Shown here one piece after another: positions 1 to 5,417 of a stretch of 5,417 bases of DNA. Source of the DNA: Lachnospiraceae bacterium UBA3772. GTDB lineage: Bacteria > Bacillota > Clostridia > Lachnospirales > Lachnospiraceae. Every line of letters begins with the position of its first letter. Within the stretch, counting starts at the first letter, position 1. The stretch spans positions 1-5,417 of the forward strand of contig DFFQ01000232.1 of NCBI GenBank assembly GCA_002371025.1, written 5' to 3'. The position numbers and the translations under genes were made by a program. The notes beneath the pieces are model-generated. The model was not told the origin of the DNA. It saw only the letters and a program-made list of their open reading frames with translations, and made no database searches.

Positions 1-54
1 ATTAGAAACTGATACGACATCATAACGATTTCCTCACAAAAACAAAAGCAATAT

Positions 55-85
55 TTTGCCATTCTACTTTTTTTTTGTAATTTTG
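55..85 (+). promoter_or_regulatory. Bacteroidetes-type promoter (-33 TTTG, -7 TAATTTTG)
   Basis: TTTG at 55-58 is followed 19 bases later by TAATTTTG at 78-85, which fits the Bacteroidetes housekeeping sigma consensus TAnnTTTG. That consensus usually has its TTTG box about 19-21 bases upstream. Transcription would start around 90-95 and read toward wzx. The spacer holds a run of nine T (68-76). No pair of long inverted repeats flanks the element and I did not find the ARACGTWCGT core of the B. fragilis invertible capsule promoters, so it does not look like an Mpi-type switch. The call rests on consensus match and spacing only. Confidence 0.55.
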
Positions 86-177
86 CAAAGAATTTGTGTC
101 CATAGTTAATCGGCCTGCGAGTATTCATAATACTTATAAGTGGAAACCATTGACTACAGCGGAGCAAGGTTCTCAGA

Positions 178-212
178 TATCCTCTCATTTGCTTTGGCAA
201 ATGAGAAGGATA
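178..212 (+). repeat. Inverted repeat 1: 15-bp hairpin in the wzx leader
   Basis: The left arm is 178-192, the loop TTTG is 193-196 and the right arm is 197-212. All 15 pairs are Watson-Crick, with one unpaired A at 206. As RNA this would be a strong stem-loop. It is followed by TAATGTTTTG rather than a clean U-run, so it is a poor match to a classical intrinsic terminator. It could be an attenuator, an RNA-stability element or a protein-binding palindrome. Confidence 0.75.
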
Positions 213-237
213 ATGTTTTGTATTTAGCAAAACATTA
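211..237 (+). repeat. Inverted repeat 2: 10-bp hairpin abutting the first
   Basis: TAATGTTTTG at 211-220 pairs perfectly with CAAAACATTA at 228-237 around a seven-base loop (TATTTAG). It shares its first two bases with the right arm of the preceding hairpin, so both can form almost fully at once. Its stem is weak apart from two G-C pairs. Role unknown. Confidence 0.7.
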
Positions 238-254
238 ATTTGTAAATAACAAAT
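238..254 (+). repeat. Inverted repeat 3: 6-bp palindrome next to the second
   Basis: ATTTGT at 238-243 and ACAAAT at 249-254 flank a five-base spacer and start directly after the second repeat. Alone it could be chance in AT-rich DNA. It is listed because it continues a run of three abutting palindromes, each with TTTG in the left arm and CAAA in the right arm. Confidence 0.45.
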
Positions 255-282
255 AATATATTTAATACAATTTTAGAGGTAG

Positions 283-396
283 TATTACAGTTTTAATCAA
301 CACCATAAATCTTTCTATAAACGTGATGAACTTGGTATAGTAAAGGATGTCCTTATAACAACACAAAAAGGCAATCACGAAATAATTGAAAAATGA
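283..396 (+). pseudogene. Possible 3' remnant of an unidentified gene
   Basis: The frame is open from 283 (after TAG at 280-282) to TGA at 394-396, 37 codons. It reads like the C-terminal end of a normal soluble protein: mixed charged and hydrophobic residues, with a stretch KRDELGIVKDVLI at about residues 13-25. It has no ATG, GTG or TTG start. Its stop overlaps the wzx start as ATGA, the usual arrangement of coupled genes in an operon. Dropping one T from the TTTT at 291-294 would join it to a frame open from 246, adding about 15 codons. This suggests a gene that decayed or was truncated beside the hairpins. I do not recognise the family, and a chance open frame is a real alternative. Confidence 0.3.
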
Positions 397-1748
397 ACAA
401 ACTGACAAAATTGTTATCCATCCTGAATTCGGGGGAGAAACGTACAGCAACGGTAAAAAAGAACGTTTTAGCATCTTTTTTAATCCGAGGATGGAGCATC
501 GTAGTCTCTTTGATGTTAGTTCCTATGACTTTAGGGTACCTTTCATCAGAATTGTATGGGGTATGGCTAACACTTTCTTCTGTAATATTATGGCTGGGGT
601 TTTTCGATGTAGGATTCACATTGGGACTAAAGAACAAATTGGCTGAAGCTATTGCACTTAACGACTGGGAAAGAGGAAAGTGTTTAGTGTCAACTACTTA
701 TTTTATGATGTTTGCCATCTTTATTCCTCTGTGTATTCTCCTTGAGTTTTCCATAGAGTTTGTTGACTGGGCATCATTCTTAAACATTGACCCAAAATAC
801 AATGAAGATATTTCAAGGGCATTATATGCTATCATTCTTTTCTTTTGCCTTAACATGATTTTACATGTCTTAGGCTCTGTCATTGCGGCATTTCAACAAG
901 TAGCATTCTCTAATGCATTTCCAGTCATCAGTCATACTATTTCATTGATAGTTATTTATATTCTCATAAAAACCGTACCACCATCATTAACAATCCTATC
1001 TCTTACAATTTCAGCCATTCCTGTATTAGTATATTTAGTTTTCTCTGTTATACTATATAAGACTTCATACAAGAAGGTAGCTCCAAGCATTCAGCATATT
1101 AACACAAAATACATAGGTGATTTATTCACTCTTGGTTTCAAATTCTTCTTAATCCAGATACAAGTGATTGTTTTTTATCAGACAACCAACTTCCTTATAT
1201 CAAATCTTTCGGGGCCAAATGATGTTACATATTACAACATTGCCTATAAATATTTAAGCATTGCCATGATGGTATACAATATAATTCTTGCACCATTATG
1301 GCCTGCATTTACTGATGCCTATACCAAGAAAGATTATAAGTGGATGAATAACATCTATTCAAAGATGACCAGATTATACATCTTATTGACTGTCCTTTTA
1401 ATTGTGATGGTAATTATATCACCTATAGCTTATAAAATCTGGATTGGGAATAGAGCTACAATTCCATTTGCCATGACATCATTAGTAGCATTATATATAA
1501 TTATTCACAACTGGGATGCTTTGCAAGTGTATTTGATTAATGGCACAGGATGTATCAAATTACAGACATACGTTACCATGATTGGATTAACCTGCCACAT
1601 TCCATTTTCATATTTCTTAGGCAGATATATAGGTGGATATGGCGTTGTATGCTCTATGATTATAATTAACTTCATTTATGTAGTATTCTTTACCATTCAG
1701 ATCAGAAAAATTTTAAAGCAACAAGCAACAGGTATCTGGATAAAATAA
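393..1748 (+). CDS. wzx: Wzx-type polysaccharide repeat-unit flippase
   Basis: This 451-residue protein is a multi-pass inner-membrane protein of the MOP superfamily (polysaccharide transporter, PST branch). Its expected job is to flip undecaprenyl-linked repeat units to the periplasmic face. About 12 hydrophobic segments can be drawn, near residues 26-48, 57-75, 100-118, 142-168, 178-194, 199-222, 245-265, 283-305, 329-347, 358-380, 393-411 and 416-437. The N-terminal part is typical of the family: RGWSIVVSLMLVP at 32-44, then LYGVWLTLSS at 54-63, then FDVG and GLKNKLAEA at 71-86. Length fits the family. The ATG has no Shine-Dalgarno but leaves a normal 24-residue cytoplasmic lead-in, and it overlaps an upstream stop as ATGA. 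The next gene starts seven bases after the stop. Substrate cannot be deduced because Wzx sequences are poorly conserved. Confidence 0.9.
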   Translation: MNKLTKLLSILNSGEKRTATVKKNVLASFLIRGWSIVVSLMLVPMTLGYLSSELYGVWLTLSSVILWLGFFDVGFTLGLKNKLAEAIALNDWERGKCLVSTTYFMMFAIFIPLCILLEFSIEFVDWASFLNIDPKYNEDISRALYAIILFFCLNMILHVLGSVIAAFQQVAFSNAFPVISHTISLIVIYILIKTVPPSLTILSLTISAIPVLVYLVFSVILYKTSYKKVAPSIQHINTKYIGDLFTLGFKFFLIQIQVIVFYQTTNFLISNLSGPNDVTYYNIAYKYLSIAMMVYNIILAPLWPAFTDAYTKKDYKWMNNIYSKMTRLYILLTVLLIVMVIISPIAYKIWIGNRATIPFAMTSLVALYIIIHNWDALQVYLINGTGCIKLQTYVTMIGLTCHIPFSYFLGRYIGGYGVVCSMIIINFIYVVFFTIQIRKILKQQATGIWIK

Positions 1749-1755
1749 CAAAAAA

Positions 1756-2430
1756 ATGTATATTATCAGTTTTTTAAAAAGCCTTTATCACAAACATGTA
1801 GAGATATTAGTTTTAAGATATAGATTTAGAAACAAATTGTGGACTTATAATTCATGTATTATAGGCAAAAACAGCCAATTTGAAGGATGTAATAAAGTTG
1901 GAGAACATGCCCAATTTAGTGGTAAGATGGGATATGGGTCATACATTGGTAAATACTCCGCGTTTCATGGAACCGTGGGCCGTTTTTCTTCAATATCAAG
2001 GTATGTCACATCAAACAATGGAATGCATCCTTCTACTAATCCTTATGCCACAACATGCCCAATGTTTTATTCCACATCCAAACAAAATGGACATACTTTT
2101 GCCAACAAACAATTATTTAATGAATTTAAACCCGAACCTACGATTGGCAACGATTGTTGGATTGGGCAAAACGTATTTATTGCTGGCGGAGTCAGCATCG
2201 GAGACGGGGCGATTATATATGCAGGTGCTGTTGTTACAAAAGACATTCCACCTTACGCTATCGCAGCTGGCGTTCCAGCTTCTGTGATTAAATACAGATA
2301 TGATGAGGAAACGATAGAATTCCTCCTAAAATTAAAATGGTGGGATTTACCTGTAGAGTGGCTAAAAGACAATTGGGCTTTATTATGTAATATTGAAGAA
2401 CTAAAAAAACAATTCTCTAAGTTATCTTAA
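1756..2430 (+). CDS. Hexapeptide acyltransferase, CatB/XAT-like
   Basis: This 224-residue protein is a left-handed beta-helix acyltransferase that probably moves an acetyl group from acetyl-CoA to a sugar of the repeat unit in the cytoplasm. Imperfect hexapeptide repeats run through about 35-80. They are followed by an excursion loop with NGMHPSTNPY at 88-97, where His91 is the expected catalytic base as in xenobiotic acetyltransferases. Regular coils resume at 129-160 (IGNDCWIGQNVFIAGGVSIGDG, in two parts IGNDCWIG and VSIGDG). AGVPASVIKYRYDEE at 171-185 and the KWWD helix at 194-197 match the C-terminal end of the CatB/VatD group. It starts seven bases after wzx and ends five bases before the next gene. 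The substrate is unknown; polysaccharide O-acetylation is more likely than drug resistance in this setting. Confidence 0.85.
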   Translation: MYIISFLKSLYHKHVEILVLRYRFRNKLWTYNSCIIGKNSQFEGCNKVGEHAQFSGKMGYGSYIGKYSAFHGTVGRFSSISRYVTSNNGMHPSTNPYATTCPMFYSTSKQNGHTFANKQLFNEFKPEPTIGNDCWIGQNVFIAGGVSIGDGAIIYAGAVVTKDIPPYAIAAGVPASVIKYRYDEETIEFLLKLKWWDLPVEWLKDNWALLCNIEELKKQFSKLS

Positions 2431-2435
2431 TATTT

Positions 2436-3065
2436 ATGAAGAAAATTATCTATTTCATTTGGAGAGGTTGTAGATTGGTAATAATCAAATCATTAGATAA
2501 GTATTATCAATTATCATTTCATCTTCAATTATACTTAATTGGTGTTGAGCATGGCACACACACGCGTACATATAACGCCTGTCCAGCCCTTCTAATATCC
2601 CGTTTTGCGAAAAAAGTCAAGTTCGGAGATCATGTAACTTTCAATAATTACTTTAACACAAGTTGGTATACTAAGTGCAAAATAGTAGTCAAACCAAATG
2701 CAGAACTCACAATTGGGAACTATTCTGGAATGAACGGTAGTTTAATCTATTGCTGTAATTCCATATCTATAGGTGAACATGTTGATATCGGAGGTGGAAC
2801 CCGCATTTATGATACAAATTTTCATTCGTTAAATTATTTGGAAAGAAGAAATACTAAAACAGATGGACGTAATGCATCTTCTAAGCCAATTATTATAGAA
2901 GACGATGTGTTTATAGGTACCAATTGTATCATTGGAAAAGGTATAACTATTGGAGCCAGAAGTGTCATTGCCGCTGGTAGTGTTGTTGTCAAGAATGTTC
3001 CTGCTGACGAAATATGGGGAGGAAACCCGGCAAAATTCATAAAAAAAATAAATGAGAACAACTGA
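2436..3065 (+). CDS. Hexapeptide acyltransferase, maltose-acetyltransferase-like
   Basis: This 209-residue cytoplasmic enzyme resembles the MAT-like/WbbJ branch of left-handed beta-helix acyltransferases, which O-acetylate sugars in surface polysaccharides. The N-terminal 60 residues are helical and basic. Hexapeptide coils then cover about 60-125 (including LTIGNY at 91-96 and SIGEHVDIGGGT at 111-122). The family's signature loop follows, DTNFHS at 126-131, with His130 as the expected catalytic residue. Coils resume at 152-183 (PIIIEDDVFIGTNC, then ITIGARSVIAAGS) and end in GGNPAKFIKK at 195-204, the usual acetyl-CoA-binding tail. All key elements are present, so it is probably active. Its last 14 bases are overlapped by the start of the broken acyltransferase. 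It is only distantly similar to its left neighbour, so it is not a recent tandem copy. Confidence 0.88.
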   Translation: MKKIIYFIWRGCRLVIIKSLDKYYQLSFHLQLYLIGVEHGTHTRTYNACPALLISRFAKKVKFGDHVTFNNYFNTSWYTKCKIVVKPNAELTIGNYSGMNGSLIYCCNSISIGEHVDIGGGTRIYDTNFHSLNYLERRNTKTDGRNASSKPIIIEDDVFIGTNCIIGKGITIGARSVIAAGSVVVKNVPADEIWGGNPAKFIKKINENN

Positions 3066-3518
3066 AATACTCTTAACATTACCAAAGAGTCTTTATGTTT
3101 GTCTTAGACTTTTACCATTTTCAATTGCCATAAAACTACCAATTATAGTCAGATGTAATTGCAAAATAGTTTATTTTTACGGCTCTGTTTCTTATTTTTA
3201 CAAGTAAGAAATAGATTTGGTATGTTAATAATTTGTTTTGGTAGAGTTGGTATTATTGACAGATGTTTTTCGAGGAGTATATTAGAAATACGTGGAAAGA
3301 TGATATTGAAAGGCAAAGCTGCCTTTGGAAATGGATCAAGAATTAGTATCCGTAATGTGGGACAAAGTGTCATTTTAAAAGGCAGTGTGATACCAGAAGG
3401 ATGTGTAGTTGGGGCAATGACTCTTATCAACAAACAATTTGAAGAAAGCAATTGTCATATTGCAGGTAATCCTGCTATCATAAAAAAGACTGGGATCACC
3501 AGATTTTTCAACAATTAA
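3052..3518 (+). pseudogene. Broken third acyltransferase (frameshift plus internal deletion)
   Basis: The natural start is the ATG at 3052, inside the end of the preceding gene. That frame runs 51 codons (KSLYVCLRLLPFSIAIKLP at 12-30, a typical N-terminus of Bacteroidales polysaccharide acyltransferases) to TAA at 3205-3207. The homologous sequence goes on in the -1 frame from about 3198 to the stop at 3516-3518. One extra T in the T5 run 3195-3199 would join them into about 155 codons. The second part carries GKMILKGKAAFGNGSRISI and then jumps at about 3348-3362 to VILKGSVIPEGCVVGAMTLI and the tail IAGNPAIIKKTGITR. From memory, relatives run to roughly 220-240 residues; the missing centre should hold the catalytic DTDFH-type loop and the hexapeptide coils. 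A 119-residue frame can be read from TTG at 3159, but its first 14 residues are off-frame. Confidence 0.75.
3171..3201 (+). repeat. 10-bp direct repeat at the frameshift site
   Basis: TTATTTTTAC occurs at 3171-3180 and again at 3192-3201, 21 bases apart in register, inside the broken acyltransferase. The second copy holds the T5 run where the reading frame is lost. The repeat may be chance in AT-rich DNA, but it is at the place where slippage or a small rearrangement is inferred. Confidence 0.6.
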
Positions 3519-3530
3519 CAAATAAACATA

Positions 3531-4964
3531 ATGATAGGAATACTTCTATTAATATTTGCTATTCATTACTATTTTACAAGCCATCGGAAATGGAGTGTTC
3601 TAATATTTTTGGCTTTTTGTTTTAAGGGATTTCAGTTATTTCCAGATGCGATTACAGGAATTAAGAACACAGACCTTGCAATTATGTATTGCGCTGTAAT
3701 CTGTCCTTTCACTGTATTATTTGAACGTGGATCCATCACACAAGATAGGACTCTTAAAATCATGTTGATTTTCTTCTCCTATTTTATGATCGCCTCTTCT
3801 TTTTTCTCAAGATACCACTATGATTTCACATGGTATCAGATATTACAAGGAGGAAGACGCATGTATATCTTCCTTTGTTACTTTTTTCTTGTAAAACTTA
3901 AAAAAGACGAGATATTATGGATATTGGAGAAGCTCTATTACATCACCTTAATCACTTCAGTGTTATACAGTATTCAAGTTATTACAGGGTTACCAGTTCT
4001 TCCAACTCGAGACTACCACTTTGATATGCTTGCTCAATTTGGAAGATATTACAACTCTCCACCTCTTCTATACTTGTTCATATTTGTTTCTATATTCTAT
4101 CCAAAATTTGTCAATATCAAGCATCCTATAATATCAATTATTATATTTACAGTTGCTCTGATCTGTACACAAGGACGCACCCAAATGGTTACTGTTTTAA
4201 TTATGGTAATAGTGGGATTCCTTATGAGAGGTTCATTAACAAAAACATTAAAATATGTAGCTATTGGAGCACTCGTCGTCTTACCGTTTACAGGAATAAT
4301 TGTTGACCGTTTCACTTCTGGTAGTAGTAAACAGACAAACACTTTTACTGAAATAGAGGGTATTCTTCATGGTAGTTTTATTGATGCAGCTACAACAGGT
4401 CAGTTTATTGGATTAGGAACCATGACATATAGAATGGCATGGATTTATGAACGACATTTATACTTAAAGGAACGCCCAGTAGGTGAAAAAATATTCGGTT
4501 TAGGACTAATCAGTGACAGCCAGGACGAGTTGGTGCAAAGGTTGTATAGTTTTAAGGTTGGATTAGTTTATGATGAGAAAGAGAATATCGGGCAATTATC
4601 AACTCCCGACACTTCCTATGGAAATTTATTGACAAAGTTCGGGTATGTCGGAGGTGTATTTCTGTTTCTAATATGGTTCCGCTTATTGGTCATTGGCTGG
4701 AAGTATAAAAAGAAAGACGAATGGATGTTCATTCTTTTCTTACTTTCTGGACAATATATTTTAGTGTCATTTGCTGGTGACGTAATCTCAAATCCAGCGT
4801 ATCTATCTATATTTTTCGTCCTGACAACACTCTATTTCTGCAAGCTACAGGACAAAACCCTAAATACCATACGTGAAGTTGCCAGTTCTTCACGACAAAA
4901 CGATGATATAATTGATAATGACCTTCAAAGACAAGAAGTAAATAGTGAAGATCATACACATTGA
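3531..4964 (+). CDS. wzy: Wzy-type repeat-unit polymerase (O-antigen ligase/polymerase fold)
   Basis: This 477-residue integral membrane protein most likely links flipped repeat units into polysaccharide on the periplasmic side. Hydrophobic segments lie near 2-15, 22-38, 48-65, 76-92, 107-122, 131-153, 174-190, 200-213, 217-233, 239-259, 371-390, 397-415 and 421-438. As in Wzy and WaaL-type proteins, one large loop (about 260-370) separates the last three segments from the rest. CTQGRTQM at 212-219 contains an arginine (Arg216) of the kind seen in Wzy family members, and TMTYRMAW at 297-304 gives a second (Arg301) at the start of the RxxxW-like part of the loop. DTSYGNLLTKFGYVGG at 360-375 matches the family's end-of-loop pattern. 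The tail 439-477 is hydrophilic and acidic. The start is 12 bases after the broken acyltransferase, and the next gene begins inside the last 20 bases. A ligase role is less likely beside wzx. Confidence 0.85.
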   Translation: MIGILLLIFAIHYYFTSHRKWSVLIFLAFCFKGFQLFPDAITGIKNTDLAIMYCAVICPFTVLFERGSITQDRTLKIMLIFFSYFMIASSFFSRYHYDFTWYQILQGGRRMYIFLCYFFLVKLKKDEILWILEKLYYITLITSVLYSIQVITGLPVLPTRDYHFDMLAQFGRYYNSPPLLYLFIFVSIFYPKFVNIKHPIISIIIFTVALICTQGRTQMVTVLIMVIVGFLMRGSLTKTLKYVAIGALVVLPFTGIIVDRFTSGSSKQTNTFTEIEGILHGSFIDAATTGQFIGLGTMTYRMAWIYERHLYLKERPVGEKIFGLGLISDSQDELVQRLYSFKVGLVYDEKENIGQLSTPDTSYGNLLTKFGYVGGVFLFLIWFRLLVIGWKYKKKDEWMFILFLLSGQYILVSFAGDVISNPAYLSIFFVLTTLYFCKLQDKTLNTIREVASSSRQNDDIIDNDLQRQEVNSEDHTH

Positions 4965-5417
4965 ATCTGGATTAGGCAACCAGATGCTTAGTTATTGTGA
5001 GTATCTGGCAATTAAAAAGATGAATCCACAAGATGATTGCTATATAGAAACGATCATCTATGACATTCCAGAATGCAATGATGTAATTTGTCAATGGAAC
5101 GGATATGAATTAGATAAAGTATTTGACCTTCATGCACCTAATATTCATTCTATTATTGATGATATAAATTGGAATCAACTAATATCAGAAATAAAGAATA
5201 GTCATTTCTGGGAAAAGAACTGGAATTATCCAGTATATTTCACACAAGCATTCAATAATATCGGGATTAAAGTAGAGAATAAGCGAGGGAATTTTGAGCT
5301 ATCGGGAGTTAAAAACAAAACCAACAAAGTAAAAGCCTATAAATTAAATAAGGTATATGCATGGTTGAAATACTTAAATGAAAAAAGAAAAACCATCCCC
5401 ACATCATACCCAGACTT
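4945..5417 (+). CDS. GT11-like glycosyltransferase, 5' part (runs off the window)
   Basis: The frame opens with GTG at 4945, just after an in-frame TAA at 4939-4941, so GTG is the only usual start available. It stays open for 157 codons to the edge. The N-terminus KIIHIESGLGNQML has the GLGNQM motif (residues 9-14) of glycosyltransferase family 11, the GDP-fucose-dependent alpha-1,2-fucosyltransferases, where it sits in the first beta-alpha unit. The following SYCEYLAIKK replaces the more common FQYA form, so it is a divergent subgroup and the donor sugar is not certain. The HxRxGD motif that binds the donor lies further along in this family and is outside the window. No signal peptide or membrane segment is seen, which fits a cytoplasmic enzyme at the inner membrane. 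The 20-base overlap with wzy suggests translational coupling. Confidence 0.8.
   Translation, partial: MKIIHIESGLGNQMLSYCEYLAIKKMNPQDDCYIETIIYDIPECNDVICQWNGYELDKVFDLHAPNIHSIIDDINWNQLISEIKNSHFWEKNWNYPVYFTQAFNNIGIKVENKRGNFELSGVKNKTNKVKAYKLNKVYAWLKYLNEKRKTIPTSYPD

Larger units (their letters stand above)
1..392. other. Non-coding leader region upstream of wzx
   Basis: No reading frame here looks like a complete gene. The stretch holds a promoter candidate near its left end, a small inverted repeat at 120-134 (AGTATT, CAT, AATACT), three larger inverted repeats at 178-254 and a short protein-like open stretch at 283-396; the main ones are listed separately. Positions 2-25 could be the last codons of an upstream + strand gene ending in TAA at 23-25. 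Alternatively, 23-1 on the - strand (ATGATG at 23-18) could be the start of a divergent gene. Seven codons are too few to decide between these. If transcription starts near 92, wzx would have an unusually long 5' leader of about 300 bases. Confidence 0.6.

Noticed and set aside
1..23. Possible divergent gene start on the - strand (ATGATG at 23-18), or the tail of a + strand gene ending at 25
   Set aside because: Only seven codons are visible in either reading, so neither can be supported.
178..220. Classical rho-independent terminator
   Set aside because: The stem is strong but is followed by TAATGTTTTG, not a run of T, so the terminator call is not supported.
96..227. GTG-started 43-codon open frame across the leader on the + strand
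   Set aside because: It runs through the arms of the two strongest inverted repeats, has no recognisable motif and lies just after the promoter candidate; it is most likely chance.
55..254. Invertible capsule promoter of the B. fragilis type
   Set aside because: No long inverted repeats flank the promoter candidate, and the known recombinase core sequence was not found near it. The nearby palindromes are compact hairpins, not distant repeat pairs.
262..474. 70-residue - strand open frame with a hydrophobic centre
   Set aside because: It overlaps the start of wzx and the protein-like + strand stretch before it; its hydrophobicity follows from AT-rich antisense codons.
386..646. 86-residue + strand open frame from TTG overlapping wzx
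   Set aside because: It lies in another frame of a clear flippase gene and has no family features.
2834..3085. 83-residue - strand open frame over the MAT-like gene
   Set aside because: It is antisense to well-conserved hexapeptide coils; the regular repeats of that gene readily leave long antisense frames.

Overview
This window looks like the middle of a capsular or exopolysaccharide biosynthesis locus of a gut Bacteroidales bacterium (Bacteroides, Parabacteroides or a near relative). Three things point there. The DNA is AT-rich. None of the gene starts has a Shine-Dalgarno sequence; the bases before them are A/T-rich. The upstream region carries a good match to the Bacteroidetes promoter (TTTG at -33, TAnnTTTG at -7). 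The protein types, a Wzx flippase, hexapeptide acyltransferases, a Wzy polymerase and a GT11-like glycosyltransferase, are standard for Wzx/Wzy-dependent polysaccharide loci. The genus is inferred and cannot be proven from this window.

Layout. Positions 1-392 hold no convincing complete gene. They contain a promoter candidate (55-85) with a T9 tract in its spacer, three abutting inverted repeats (178-254), and a short protein-like reading frame (283-396) that ends on the wzx start in an ATGA overlap. From 393 to the right edge everything is on the + strand and tightly packed: wzx flippase (393-1748), a CatB/XAT-type hexapeptide acyltransferase (1756-2430), a maltose-acetyltransferase-like hexapeptide acyltransferase (2436-3065), a broken third acyltransferase (3052-3518), the Wzy polymerase (3531-4964) and the 5' part of a GT11-like glycosyltransferase (4945 to beyond 5417). 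Junctions run from a 20-base overlap to a 12-base gap, with no terminator seen between genes, so this is very probably one operon.

How the genes work together (inferred from family knowledge). Glycosyltransferases, of which the last gene is one, build a lipid-linked repeat unit on the inner face of the membrane. The acyltransferases probably decorate it, most likely with acetyl groups on hydroxyls or amino sugars. Wzx flips the unit across the membrane and Wzy polymerises it in the periplasm.

The most notable points are the decayed acyltransferase, which has a one-base frameshift at a T5 run and appears to have lost its central catalytic coils; the leader with its T-tract promoter and hairpin cluster; and a GTG-started glycosyltransferase nested in the end of wzy. 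I see no evidence of a wholly new system. Serotype-locus variation and gene decay are the real story here.
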